Below, piece after piece: positions 15,631 to 24,275 of a stretch of 30,451 nucleotides of DNA. Origin of the DNA: SG8-30 sp964406445. Lineage in GTDB: Bacteria > Pseudomonadota > Gammaproteobacteria > Steroidobacterales > Steroidobacteraceae. Position 1 is the stretch's first letter. Each line of letters opens with the position of its first letter. The stretch lies in assembly GCA_964406445.1 (NCBI GenBank), contig CAYORU010000042.1, positions 1 to 30,451 on the forward strand, written 5' to 3'. A program made the translations under genes and the position numbers. The notes under the pieces were generated by a model. It ran no database searches. It was not told the origin of the DNA and saw only the letters and a list, made by a program, of their open reading frames with translations.

Positions 15631-16056
15631 ATGACCGTGTACATGACCGACGGGACGCTGATCCAGCGTGAAGTGACGCCGGGCGGCGGCACCTACGCGA
15701 CCATCCCCCAGGCGATGAACATCACGCCGCCGGCCTACACCCGCAAGACCGCCGAGGTCGCGATCCACGACCAGGCGACGCCGGTGAAGAAGACCGGCGG
15801 ACGCGAGGCGCAGGTCGTCAGCTTCGAGGTCGCGTGGGACCCGGGCAACAGCTACCACCAGGCGCTGTTCACGGACGAGGCGGCCAAGACGTCCAGGTCC
15901 TACCAGATCGTCTTCCCGGACAGCGGTGCGGCGCAGTTCCGCTTCGATGCGGTGATCGAGAACATCGAGCTCGGCGAGATGAACGCCGAGGGCACCGAGC
16001 CGATGTCGCTCACCGTGACGCTGGGGCTGGCAGCGGAGCCGACGATCACATGGTAA
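15631..16056 (+). CDS. Major tail tube protein
   Basis: 141 aa with an AGAGGAA site. It is a compact beta protein with MTVYMTDGTLIQREVTPGGG, VAIHDQATPVKKTGGREAQV, SFEVAWDPGNSYHQALF and a C-terminal GTEPMSLTVTLGLAAEPTI, which fits the tail tube fold (small, no Ig-like extension). Position directly before the chaperone pair and tape measure is the usual one for the tube protein. It polymerises as hexameric rings around the tape measure. It overlaps the chaperone start by 7 nt. Confidence 0.85.
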   Translation: MTVYMTDGTLIQREVTPGGGTYATIPQAMNITPPAYTRKTAEVAIHDQATPVKKTGGREAQVVSFEVAWDPGNSYHQALFTDEAAKTSRSYQIVFPDSGAAQFRFDAVIENIELGEMNAEGTEPMSLTVTLGLAAEPTITW

Positions 16057-16376
16057 CGGCCGCCGAGTTCCTGAAGGCGGCGAAGGTCGCCACGGTCCGC
16101 AAGATCGAGGTCCTGGGGATGCCGCTCCACGTCCGCGGCCTGACCGGCCCGGAGCGCCGCCTCCTCGTCCAGCGAGGCAAGGCCGGCGACCCGATGGAGG
16201 CGCACGAGATCGTGGCCATGGGCGCCTGCAATGAAGAAGGCGATCCGCTCTTCACGGTCGACCAGGTGATCGAGCTGGCGCGTGCCGACGGGCAGGTGGT
16301 GGAAAGCGTCGCGCGCGAGATCCTCGACGCCTCTGGCCTGCTCGAGGGCGCCCAGGAGGCGGCCGCAAAAAACTGA
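16050..16376 (+). CDS. Tail assembly chaperone, upstream frame (G-like)
   Basis: 108 aa from ATG 16050, inside the end of the tube gene; the frame is open upstream only as shadow. Landmarks: MVTAAEFLKAAKVATVRKIE, the LHVRGLTGPERRLLVQRG block typical of these chaperones, and a C-terminal helix ending EAAAKN. The last codons are GCA AAA AAC TGA, so the stop directly follows a phased slippery heptamer. Most ribosomes should make this protein, and a minority should shift -1 to make a 215-aa G-T fusion with the next frame. It guides assembly of tube protein on the tape measure. Confidence 0.88.
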   Translation: MVTAAEFLKAAKVATVRKIEVLGMPLHVRGLTGPERRLLVQRGKAGDPMEAHEIVAMGACNEEGDPLFTVDQVIELARADGQVVESVAREILDASGLLEGAQEAAAKN

Positions 16377-16414
16377 GGGGCGACCCGGAGCTCCTCATGT
16401 GGCACCGGGTCGCC
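16367..16414 (+). promoter_or_regulatory. Programmed -1 frameshift site: A-AAA-AAC slippery heptamer plus hairpin
   Basis: A AAA AAC at 16367-16373 is in the X XXY YYZ phase of the upstream frame. After a 5-nt spacer holding the TGA comes a perfect 10-bp stem: GGCGACCCGG (16379-16388) pairs with CCGGGTCGCC (16405-16414) around a 16-nt loop. The loop sequence CTCCTC (16391-16396) is complementary to GAGGAG at 16448-16453, so a pseudoknot is possible. A -1 shift continues as K-K-LRGDPELLMWHRVAALL, which restores the conserved start of the T domain. Confidence 0.92.
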
Positions 16415-16696
16415 GCCCTGCTCGGGATGTCCGTGGCGCGCGCGCAGGAGGAGATCACCTCCGCGGAGTTCGTCGACTGGTGCGCCTTCTACAGCCTCGA
16501 GCCGTGGGGCTGCGAGGTAGAGCACTGGCGAATGGGCGTGCTCGCCTCGACGGTCGCGAACTTCAGCGGCCACGCGAAGAAGCACGTCAAGCCGCGGGAC
16601 TTCATCCCGCGGGACGCCAAGCCTCGCCGCCTGACGACCGAGGAATCGAAGGCCTACCTGAAGGCGATCGTCGAGAGGAACCAGAACAGTGGCTAA
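16397..16696 (+). CDS. Tail assembly chaperone, downstream frame (T-like), made by frameshift
   Basis: The frame is open from 16373 to TAA at 16694-16696. An internal ATG at 16397 gives 99 aa, but conserved T-domain residues (LRGDPELL) precede that ATG, so normal expression is as the C-terminal 107 residues of the frameshift fusion. Landmarks: MWHRVAALLGMSVARAQEE, FVDWCAFYSLEPWGCEVEH and WRMGVLASTVANFSG, with the Y-x-x-EPWG motif seen in tail chaperone T domains. The T part binds the tape measure protein in lambda-type systems. The end overlaps the tape measure GTG start. Confidence 0.88.
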   Translation: MWHRVAALLGMSVARAQEEITSAEFVDWCAFYSLEPWGCEVEHWRMGVLASTVANFSGHAKKHVKPRDFIPRDAKPRRLTTEESKAYLKAIVERNQNSG

Positions 16697-18730
16697 CGTA
16701 GGCGTGACCTTCGACTTCGCCGCCGAGTCGGCGAAGCTGCGCGGCGAGATCGACAAGGTCCGCAAGGAAGTCTCCTCGCTCAACGCGACCGCGAAGGGTG
16801 TGGCCGAGGGCTTCAAGTTCCTGGGTGGCGCGATCGCCGGCGCTGTGTCGGTCACCGCGATCACCTCCTTCCTGAAGACCGCGACCCAGGCGGCCGACCA
16901 GCTCGACGGCCTGAGTCAGCGGCTGCAGGCCTCGGCGTCGGGACTTCAGACGCTGCAGATCGCGGCGAGCCAGGCGGGCGGCTCGACGGAGGCGATGAAC
17001 NNNNNNNNNNNNNNNNNNNNNNNNNNNNNNNNNNNNNNNNNNNNNNNNNNNNNNNNNNNNNNNNNNNNNNNNNNNNNNNNNNNNNNNNNNNNNNNNNNNN
17101 TCAGACGCTGCAGATCGCGGCGAGCCAGGCGGGCGGCTCGACGGAGGCGATGAACGACGCCCTCGCCAAGCTGTCGGTGACCATCGGACAGGGACTCGCC
17201 GGAAACAAGACCGCCCTGGGCGCCTTCGAGAAACTCGGTCTGGATGCCGCCAGGCTCGCCGAGCTCAAGACCGACGAGGCGATGCGGCGAGTCTCCGTCG
17301 CGCTCTCTGGCGTCGGTAACAGCTTCGAGCGCGCGGCGATCGCTCAAGACATCTTCGGTAGGGGCGCGAAGGATCTGGCGGAGTTTTTCGGGGTCGCCCC
17401 GGCCGCGCTCAAGGAGGTAGAGGCGGCCTTGGCCAAGGCAGGCGCCAAGCTGGACGACATCGACGTCGCCAAGATCGGCGCGATGAACGACGACCTCGCC
17501 CTCCAGGGGCAGATCGTCCAGAACCTCGGCATCAAGTTCAGCGCCAACTTCTCCCCGGCCGTGGGCGTGGCGGTCGATGCCTTCTCGGACTTGGTCTCGA
17601 ACCTCGGCGGAGCCACCAAAGCAGGCCAGGGCTTCGGGACCATCATGGTGGGTGCGATCAAGCTGGTCGAGACGGCGGTTTACTCGCTGGCGTCGGTGTT
17701 CGAGACGGTCCGCGCGGTAGTCGGCGGCGTTCTCTATGTGATCGTTTCCGGCGTCCAGAACGTCGTGCAGTCGCTGGCGTTCGTATCGGAGAAGTTGGAC
17801 CTGGGATTTGCAGCTTCTCTTCGTACCGCGTCTGACACCCTTGATAACGTCGCCGACTCTTTGGGCAATGTCGCGCTGAAGGCTCGTGAAAATGCGATCA
17901 CTGCCGGTTCCTATGCGATCGAGGCTGCGGTCCAGATTGTCGACGCGGCGTCCATCTTCGACGAGAAGGCGGCCGACTTCGAGCGCCGGGCGGCCGAGGC
18001 CGCGGCGCGCGCGCAGGGCGGCCAGGGCGCGCCAGGCGCCGGCGGGGAGGGCGGGCTGCAGCTGCGCGGCCTGTCCGCGGACCCGTTGAAGTCCGAGCGG
18101 GTCACGAGCGAGATCGCCATCACCCGGGCGCTGCTCGACGTCCAGACCGACTACCAGGACAAGCGCCTGGCGCTGGTCGAGGCCGCCGAGAACTCCATCG
18201 TCGGCCTGCTGTTCAACTCGACCCAGTTGCAGCAGCAGCTCGAGCAGGCCAAGTACCAGAACTTCGGCGACCTGCTCCAGGGATTCCTCGGCTCGGCCCT
18301 GGCGGGCAACAGCAGGCTCGCCAAGGCCGCGAAGGGCATCGCCCTGGCGCAGGCCATCTGGAACACGGCGACGGGCGTCACGAAGGCCCTGTCGGTCTTC
18401 GACTACGTCGGCGCGGCCAAGATCGCCGCCGCCGGCGCGATCCAGATCGCCACCATCCGCCGGACCAACTACAGCGACAGCGGCAGCGTCGCCGGCAACG
18501 GCCAGGGCGCCGGGCTGCCCTCGCCGAGCCTCGGCAACAACGTCCCCGGCCTCGCGCAGGCGCCCGACCAGGGCCGAGGGGTGGCCCAGGTGGTGATCCA
18601 GGGGGACGTCTTCGCCGGCCGCGAGACCGTCGACTGGCTGATCGAGCAGCTCCAGGAGGCCGTCTCGAGCCGCGACGTGGTCTTCATCAACTCGAACTCG
18701 CGGCAGGCGCTGGAGCTCGCCGGCACATGA
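16689..18730 (+). CDS. Tail tape measure protein (interrupted by scaffold gap)
   Basis: GTG start at 16689 overlapping the chaperone stop. Up to the gap it encodes 104 residues, and the frame resumes after it to TGA 18728-18730. The two sides share an identical, in-frame 55-bp end, so collapsing the gap gives one protein of 628 aa. Content fits a tape measure: coiled-coil N-terminus (AAESAKLRGEIDKVRKEV), a hydrophobic segment FLGGAIAGAVSVTAITSFL, long Ala-rich helices, further hydrophobic stretches near 17,690-17,800, and a Gly/Pro-rich linker before VAQVVIQGDVFAGRETVDWL at the end. At about 0.15 nm per residue the tail would be near 95 nm long (inference). It ends in an ATGA overlap with the distal tail gene. 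Confidence 0.9.
16946..17155 (+). repeat. Identical 55-bp contig-end overlap (16946-17000 and 17101-17155)
   Basis: Both copies start TCAGACGCTG and end GATGAAC and are identical over 55 bp. The length equals a common assembler k-mer, pointing to unmerged contig ends and not a biological duplication. Confidence 0.9.
17001..17100. other. Scaffold gap of 100 N, probably artefactual
   Basis: Exactly 100 N flanked by two identical 55-bp sequences in the same reading phase. Removing the gap and one copy restores an uninterrupted tape measure frame (STEAMN then DALAKLSV), so probably nothing is missing here. Confidence 0.95.
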
Positions 18731-19185
18731 TCCGCGTCACCTACACCGCCGCCAGGATGCTGGTCGCGGACCACGAGGCCGGCGACGTCATCACGCTCGA
18801 GTTCTCGGCGTCCGACTGCACGCCGGGCCGGGAGGTCTCGCGCAACGTCCAGACGGCCATCGGTGGCGCCAAGGAGACGCTCAGGCACTACGGTCTACGG
18901 ACCTGGTCAGTCACGACCGGCCCGCTCGAAGGCGCGGCGCTCGACCAGGTGCAGGAGTTCCTCGCGAGCGTCGAGGGCGGCGAGACGTTCACTTTCGAAC
19001 CTTGGCGCTACGAGACCGGCCCGTCGCTCGACCTCGACTTCGTCACGCCGCGGCTACGGATCGCCGAGGCTGTGCCGTGCCACCTCTCGAGCGAAGGCTT
19101 CTCGCTCCCTCGGCTGATCGGCAGCGGCACCGGCGGCGCTGATGACGTCTACCAGGTCAGTTTCACGGTGGTCGAGCAGCCGTGA
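18727..19185 (+). CDS. Distal tail/minor tail protein (putative)
   Basis: 152 aa, ATG in a 4-nt overlap with the tape measure. It is beta-rich without membrane segments: MIRVTYTAARMLVADHEAGD, the LRHYGLRTWSVTTGPLEGAA block, FLASVEGGETFTFEPW, and a final VYQVSFTVVEQP. The place between tape measure and tail hub is the one usually held by the distal tail (Dit/gpM-like) adaptor that links tube and tip. The assignment rests on position and general fold, not on a firmly recognised motif. It ends in a GTGA overlap with the hub gene. Confidence 0.65.
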   Translation: MIRVTYTAARMLVADHEAGDVITLEFSASDCTPGREVSRNVQTAIGGAKETLRHYGLRTWSVTTGPLEGAALDQVQEFLASVEGGETFTFEPWRYETGPSLDLDFVTPRLRIAEAVPCHLSSEGFSLPRLIGSGTGGADDVYQVSFTVVEQP

Positions 19186-22100
19186 GGTCGGACAGCGCAG
19201 CCTTCGCCGCCCTCAACGTCGCGCCATCCAAGGCGCCGAGGTTCGTGGTCCGGATCCAGTTCGCCGCCTCATCGCTGTACCTGTCGAGCCACGCCGGCAT
19301 TTCAGGCGTGCCGTCGACCCACCTCGAGGCCTGCCTGGTCGAGCCGTCGATCGCCTCGCAGAAACTGAACCCCGACGCGGCCCGGGCCGAGATCGGTGCG
19401 GCGTCTTTCACGGTGGCGGACCGTGGTTCGGCATTCACTGCCGCCGTTCAGACCAGGCTCGCCGCCGGCGAAGGCCTGCGCGACAAGACGGTCGAGTTCT
19501 ACCTCGGCTTCGAGAGTCTCGCCTGGTCGTCGTTCGTACTGGTGGGGACGCAGATCATCAAGTCCGCCGCCTTCGAGCGCGGCGCCTATCGAATCGCCTG
19601 TAACGACATTCAGCGCGCCACCCGGAAGGACGTCTTCGACCCCGCGACGACGACGATCGCGGCGACCGTCGAGCCGACAGATACGACGATCAACGTCGTA
19701 TCGACGGCCGGCTTCTCGACGGTCTTCCACGGCACGAGCTACTCGGACGCACCATCCGCGACGGTCGGCTACCTGAAGATCAAGGAAGAGATCATCCGGT
19801 ACACCGGCAAGACCTCGACCAGCTTCACCGGCTGCACCCGCGGCGCGATGGGTACGACGGCGGGTCGATACGTGGCGGACGGGGCGACGCCCGCGGCACG
19901 GCGCGAGAAGGTCTCGGAGTACATCTACCTCGAGCTGCCGGCGCCCAAGCTCGCCTATGCGCTGCTCACCGGCACGCTCTACGGCGACAGTGCCAGCCTG
20001 CCGTCGACGTGGCACCTCGGCATCGCCTCGGGCCTGATCCGGCAGGCCGATTTCACCGGCGTCGGCGCCGACCTCTGGGACACGACGTCCGACAGCCGGG
20101 GGATGATCCTGCGATTCGAGGGGCTGACCAAGACCGACGGGAAGCTCTTCATCGAGACCGAGATCCTGAGGGCGCTCGGCCTGTACATGCCCGTCTATGC
20201 CACCGGCCAACTCGGCCTGCGGCGGATGACCCGCGTCCTGGCCGACGCCTCGACCGTGCTCACGCTCGACGAGACGAACTGCGTCGCCGTCGGCGACCTC
20301 GAGCACGACATGGAGTCGATGCACAACGTCTTCTCGGTGCTGTGGAACTGGAACGGGAGGGACTACACCCGCACGACGACCTACGTCGACGCGACCAGTG
20401 CAGCGAAGCACGGCCGAGCGCCGGTGCTGGAACTCAAGTTCAAGGGTCTGTACGGCGGCCGGCACACCGACGGGGTGATCTTCAAGCTGCTCGACAGCAT
20501 CCGCGACCGCTACTCCGCGCCGCCCGTGCGAATCGACGTCGAGGCCCTGCACCGGGTCAACCCGATCGAAGTCGGTGACGTGGTCCGCCTGCGACTACCG
20601 AGCGTCCGGGACTTCAACGTCGGCGACGCCTCGATCGACCGCGCCTTCGAGGTCCAGTCGGTCGCGGTCAACCATCGCACCGGCGCCGTGTCGCTCGAGC
20701 TGTTCGGCAGCACGTCGCGGGCGACGATCGACACGCCCACCCAGCCGACGACGGCGCTGCCGGACGCCTTCTACACGGCCGTCGGGACCAACCTGGCGTC
20801 GGTCTGGACGATCTCCGGCGGCGTCGTGTCGGGCGGCCCTTATACGCTCGCGGGCGGCGCCGACATCACCGCCTCCGGCTCCGTCTGGTACTACGACGGC
20901 GACCTGACTATTCCGTCGACCGTCACGATCAACGTGACCGGAAACGTGCAGCTCCGCGTTCGCGGCTATCTCACGATTGACGGCACCATAAACGGCGTCG
21001 GCGGCGGTCATGCCGGCGTGGCCGACAACTCAAGCGCGACGACGGTCATCGCCGGAAATCCTGGATACGTCGGCAGCAGTCACGGCACGGACGGGATCTC
21101 GGTCGCGAGCATCGGCTACCAGTCGGCGACGGTCCAGACCAAGGCGCCGCTCGGGACCTTCGCGGCGAATCCCTCGGTCCCGTACTTCGCGCTCGAGGTC
21201 GACGGGAACAACCTGCGCGGCCTGCCCACGGACCTGCGCGGCACTGGCGGCGGGCCGGGCGGCAAGGTCGTCTACGGCGGCACGCTGTGGGCCGGCGGCG
21301 GGCAGGGGGCGAATGGTGGCGCCGGCCTGTGCACGATCACCCGCGGCCTCGGCATCGGCGCCTCGGGCAGCATCAACCTGTCCGGCGCGAACTCTGCCGC
21401 GCCGAGCTCGTACCTGCACACCGCGCTCGGGCCCAAGGGCATCAGCCGCAGCGTTCGGTTCTTCCCTGGAGCGGGCGGGGCCGGCGGCCCGGGCAGCTAC
21501 CTGCTGCTGATCGACGGCGGCCTGCTGTCGGTGCCCGACCTGGCCGGCAAGTTCACGGCCCGGACCGGGACCGTCGGCGTGCCGGCCGCGAACTACGCGC
21601 TCCAGGATGACACGCTGCAGCAGCTCCAGAACGTCGACCAGCCCTTCGCCGGGTGGCTGGGTCGCCCGGACGTGATCTCGGGCCTCGACCTGTCCTTCTC
21701 GGCGCAGCGGATCCAGTACATCCCGGCGGCCGAGACGGCAACGACCGACACGGAGACGATTCCGCCGCCAAAGGACGTGACAATCACGAGCGGCTCGTCG
21801 GGCTTCACCATAGCCTTTGCCGCCGGCGATGCGACCCCGGTCGGCACCGTGTTCGAGGTCTGGCAGCACTCAAGCGCGACGCCCTTCTCGTCCGCGACGA
21901 AGATCACCGAAGGCGCCGTCACCTCGTTCTTCATCCCGCGCAACAATACGACGACGGTCTACGTCTGGGTCCGGGCGCGCTACCGGAACGACGCCGGCGT
22001 CACCATCTGGAGCAGCACCGCTCCGGCGGCTGACGGCCTGCCGGCGGCCGCGGCGGCAACCGCGGGGACTTATGCGACCGCCTCGCCCACCTCGATCGCG

Positions 22101-22967
22101 GGCAGCGCGGCGAATTCGAGCATCACCACGGGGACGGTGACGGCCAGCCTGGTGGGTGGCAGCCCGAGCACGTTCTCGTGGGTCCGCCAGTCCGGATCGA
22201 CCGCCATCAGCGCCAACTCGGCCAGCGCGGCCGCGACGACGTTCAGCGCGACCGGCGTCGCGGCAGGCGCCACGGTTAACGCCGTCTTCCGCTGCACGAT
22301 CGACGGCACCTACACCGTCGACGTGGCGGTGAGCTGCACGAACACGACCTCGACCCTGTCCGCGTCTGTCTCGCCGTCCTCCGTGTCGAAGACCGAGGAC
22401 GCGGCCACCATCACGACGGCCTCGGTGACGGTCACGCCGTCCGGCGGCGCCGGAGGCAATACCTTCTCGTGGGCGAAGATCAGCGGCGGAAGCATCTCGG
22501 CGGTCAGCCCCAGCGCGGCCACGACGACCTTCCAGGCCACAACCATGGCGGCGGCCGAGTCACGCTCGGCGACGTTCAGGTGCACGGTGACGGATAGCGC
22601 CAGCGCCACGGCGACGGTCGATGTCTCCGTCACCGTCACCCGCGCCGGCGTCACCGTGTCGATCTCGCCGACGAGCCTCTACAAGTACGGCGCGACGCCT
22701 GGCCTGACGACGAGCTCGTGCACCGCGTCGGCTTCTGGCGGCGTGCCGGGCTACACCTACGCCTGGACGCTCCCGGCTGGCGGAACGACCGGCATTAACT
22801 CCCCGTCGTCCGCGACGACGACATTCAGCGTGTCCGGAATGCTGCCTGGTGAGGTGCGGATCCTGAGTTTCCGCTGCACCGCCACGGACTCGACTAGCGG
22901 AACACCGCTGACCGGCTACCAGGACATCGTCGTTACTTTCGAGCGCGAACCCGCGCCCGAACCATAA
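19182..22967 (+). CDS. Tail hub/tip protein fused to glycine-rich, FN3 and Ig-like domains
   Basis: 1,261 aa, GTG start in a GTGA overlap. Residues 1 to about 515 are a tail hub: KAPRFVVRIQFA, the FTVADRGSAFTAAV and TVEFYLGFESLAW blocks, IKEEIIRYTGKTSTSFTGC (a module frequent in siphovirus hubs), and a closing domain with IEVGDVVRLRLPSVRDF. Residues about 545-825 are a Gly-rich, beta-helix-like stretch with short GGG-type runs. Residues about 860-953 resemble FN3 (GFTIAFAAGDATPVGTVFEV, then VYVWVRARYRNDAGVTIW). The last 300 residues hold three Ig-like modules, each with a TFSWV/TFSWAK/TYAWTL strand and an FRCT strand. It likely closes the tail tip and binds the host receptor with its C-terminal part. 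No peptidoglycan hydrolase motif is seen. Confidence 0.85.
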   Translation: MRSDSAAFAALNVAPSKAPRFVVRIQFAASSLYLSSHAGISGVPSTHLEACLVEPSIASQKLNPDAARAEIGAASFTVADRGSAFTAAVQTRLAAGEGLRDKTVEFYLGFESLAWSSFVLVGTQIIKSAAFERGAYRIACNDIQRATRKDVFDPATTTIAATVEPTDTTINVVSTAGFSTVFHGTSYSDAPSATVGYLKIKEEIIRYTGKTSTSFTGCTRGAMGTTAGRYVADGATPAARREKVSEYIYLELPAPKLAYALLTGTLYGDSASLPSTWHLGIASGLIRQADFTGVGADLWDTTSDSRGMILRFEGLTKTDGKLFIETEILRALGLYMPVYATGQLGLRRMTRVLADASTVLTLDETNCVAVGDLEHDMESMHNVFSVLWNWNGRDYTRTTTYVDATSAAKHGRAPVLELKFKGLYGGRHTDGVIFKLLDSIRDRYSAPPVRIDVEALHRVNPIEVGDVVRLRLPSVRDFNVGDASIDRAFEVQSVAVNHRTGAVSLELFGSTSRATIDTPTQPTTALPDAFYTAVGTNLASVWTISGGVVSGGPYTLAGGADITASGSVWYYDGDLTIPSTVTINVTGNVQLRVRGYLTIDGTINGVGGGHAGVADNSSATTVIAGNPGYVGSSHGTDGISVASIGYQSATVQTKAPLGTFAANPSVPYFALEVDGNNLRGLPTDLRGTGGGPGGKVVYGGTLWAGGGQGANGGAGLCTITRGLGIGASGSINLSGANSAAPSSYLHTALGPKGISRSVRFFPGAGGAGGPGSYLLLIDGGLLSVPDLAGKFTARTGTVGVPAANYALQDDTLQQLQNVDQPFAGWLGRPDVISGLDLSFSAQRIQYIPAAETATTDTETIPPPKDVTITSGSSGFTIAFAAGDATPVGTVFEVWQHSSATPFSSATKITEGAVTSFFIPRNNTTTVYVWVRARYRNDAGVTIWSSTAPAADGLPAAAAATAGTYATASPTSIAGSAANSSITTGTVTASLVGGSPSTFSWVRQSGSTAISANSASAAATTFSATGVAAGATVNAVFRCTIDGTYTVDVAVSCTNTTSTLSASVSPSSVSKTEDAATITTASVTVTPSGGAGGNTFSWAKISGGSISAVSPSAATTTFQATTMAAAESRSATFRCTVTDSASATATVDVSVTVTRAGVTVSISPTSLYKYGATPGLTTSSCTASASGGVPGYTYAWTLPAGGTTGINSPSSATTTFSVSGMLPGEVRILSFRCTATDSTSGTPLTGYQDIVVTFEREPAPEP

Positions 22968-22977
22968 GGAGACCCCC

Positions 22978-23130
22978 ATGGAACTGACACCAACCAACAT
23001 CCTCGGCCTGCTCGTCGTGCTGGCGATTGCCGGCGCGGCGTTCTACGCGATCAAGGGCCGCTCGAAGAAGGGCGCCGGCAACGCCAAGGGCGGCCGCGGC
23101 GGCAAGGGCGACGGGACCGAGCACTTCTGA
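22978..23130 (+). CDS. Small single-span membrane protein of the lysis cassette
   Basis: 50 aa, ATG 22978 after a strong AAGGAG site. A hydrophobic helix spans residues about 8-25 (ILGLLVVLAIAGAAFYAI) and is followed by a very basic, Gly-rich tail (KGRSKKGAGNAKGGRGGKG). N-terminus probably outside, tail in the cytoplasm by the positive-inside rule. It is the first gene of the lysis region, so a holin-related or regulatory role is possible, but the size and Gly/Lys tail are also seen in small phage membrane proteins of unknown function. Confidence 0.65.
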   Translation: MELTPTNILGLLVVLAIAGAAFYAIKGRSKKGAGNAKGGRGGKGDGTEHF

Positions 23131-23140
23131 GGAGGTGGTG

Positions 23141-23491
23141 GTGGCTCAGGACGAAGGAAACATGATGGTCCACGTCAAGCGCCTGTGGTTCGAGGGCGGC
23201 GTGGTCGTCGCCATGCTCGGTATGGCCTTCTACGTCGGGTCATGGAAGGCGAGCCAGGAGCAGGCCCAGGCGGAGATGCAGCAGCAGCTCGCCGACCTGA
23301 GCCAGCAGCTCGCCGCCGTTGCCGCCCGGCCGATCACCAGCGAAGCCGACCGGCGGCTATCGGTGGTCGAGTCGCAGATCAGCGCGCAGGTGCTGACGGT
23401 CTCCGAGCTGAAGGTGGACATCGGCAAGCGGCTGGACCGGCTCGAGCAGCAGAACGACACGATCCTGCGCGAGCTGAGGGCGCGGCGATGA
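23141..23491 (+). CDS. Membrane-anchored coiled-coil protein of the lysis cassette
   Basis: 116 aa from GTG 23141, chosen because GAGGAGG lies 5 nt upstream. ATG at 23162 or 23165, with their own AAGGA, would give 109 or 108 aa and could be a second start, as in dual-start holin genes. One transmembrane helix (GGVVVAMLGMAFYVGSW, residues about 18-36) is followed by a long coiled coil rich in Gln, Leu and Ala (MQQQLADLSQQLAAVAARP and RLDRLEQQNDTILREL). It overlaps the endolysin start by 4 nt. Possible roles are a holin-like or lysis-timing protein; no family is firmly recognised. Confidence 0.65.
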   Translation: MAQDEGNMMVHVKRLWFEGGVVVAMLGMAFYVGSWKASQEQAQAEMQQQLADLSQQLAAVAARPITSEADRRLSVVESQISAQVLTVSELKVDIGKRLDRLEQQNDTILRELRARR

Positions 23492-23952
23492 CTCCAGAGA
23501 CCCGCGACCGTTGGCGCAACAGCATTGAACGCCACGAGGGCCTCGTCCTCGCCGTCTACGACGACGCCACGGGCCGAACCATCGGCAAGGGCGACACGCT
23601 GCGCGGCTGGCCGACCATCGGATACGGCCGCAACCTCACCGGCCGCGGCATCTCGCGCCAGGAGGCCGACGTGCTGCTCGACAACGACATGACCCTCGTC
23701 GAAGGCGAGCTCGACCAGCTGCTGCCATGGTGGCGCGGGCTCAACCAGGTGCGCCAGCTCGTGCTCGCCGAGATGGCCTTCAATCTCGGGGCCCACAACC
23801 TGGCGCGCGGCTGGCCGAACTTCCTGCGCCGCGTCGAGACGGGCCAGTACCTCGAGGCGGCCCAGACGATGCGCGTGAGCCGCTGGGCGCAGCAGGTCAA
23901 GGCGCGAGCGTGGCTTCTGTCGGATCTCATGCAGAGGGGTACGTGGTCATGA
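23488..23952 (+). CDS. Endolysin, T4-type lysozyme (GH24 muramidase)
   Basis: 154 aa from ATG 23488 (ATGA overlap); the frame is open further upstream only as shadow. It cleaves the glycan strands of peptidoglycan. The T4 lysozyme catalytic pattern is visible: Glu17 in ERHEGLVLAVYDD, Asp26 nine residues later, and Thr43 in WPTIGYGRNL. Later helices include LVLAEMAFNLGAHNLARGW and SRWAQQVKARAWLLSDLM. There is no signal peptide or signal anchor, so release should depend on a holin, which fits the gene that follows. Length is standard for the family. Confidence 0.93.
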   Translation: MTPETRDRWRNSIERHEGLVLAVYDDATGRTIGKGDTLRGWPTIGYGRNLTGRGISRQEADVLLDNDMTLVEGELDQLLPWWRGLNQVRQLVLAEMAFNLGAHNLARGWPNFLRRVETGQYLEAAQTMRVSRWAQQVKARAWLLSDLMQRGTWS

Positions 23953-24275
23953 TCGACCTGCACTTCACCGTCGCCACCGCCGTGATGGCGCTGCTTGGCT
24001 TCGTGCTGCACTTCCTTGGCCGCTGGGCCGAGTTCTGGCGGGTGACGCAGGGTGGCATCGGCCCGCTCGACTACCTTCGGCAGGATCCGCCGGGCTGGCT
24101 GTTCGCGACGGTCGCCACGGTGGCGGCCTATCTCATCCTGCCCGAAATCGGCGGGCTGGCCGGCATGAGCGAGCTCACGACGACGCCTTCGGGTGCGTTC
24201 CTCGTCGGGTATGCGGCCTCGAGCATCGGCGCGAAGCTGCCGGCCATCCTCGGTCGCGGGACGGGCGTGCGGTGA
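23949..24275 (+). CDS. Holin candidate (multi-span membrane protein)
   Basis: 108 aa from ATG 23949 (ATGA overlap with the endolysin). Three hydrophobic segments are visible: about 8-27 (VATAVMALLGFVLHFLG), 48-69 (GWLFATVATVAAYLILPEIGG) and 82-100 (AFLVGYAASSIGAKLPAIL). The number of spans, the small size and the place between endolysin and spanin genes fit a class I holin that makes holes in the inner membrane to release the lysozyme. The sequence is not close enough to a named holin family for me to be certain. Confidence 0.7.
   Translation: MIDLHFTVATAVMALLGFVLHFLGRWAEFWRVTQGGIGPLDYLRQDPPGWLFATVATVAAYLILPEIGGLAGMSELTTTPSGAFLVGYAASSIGAKLPAILGRGTGVR

Noticed and set aside
16946..17155. Biological 55-bp direct repeat around an insertion
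   Set aside because: The copies are identical, lie exactly at the N edges and keep the frame, which points to overlapping contig ends.
19302..20552. A 416-aa open frame antisense to the tail hub gene
   Set aside because: Shadow of the hub coding frame; composition and lack of motifs match other antisense frames here.
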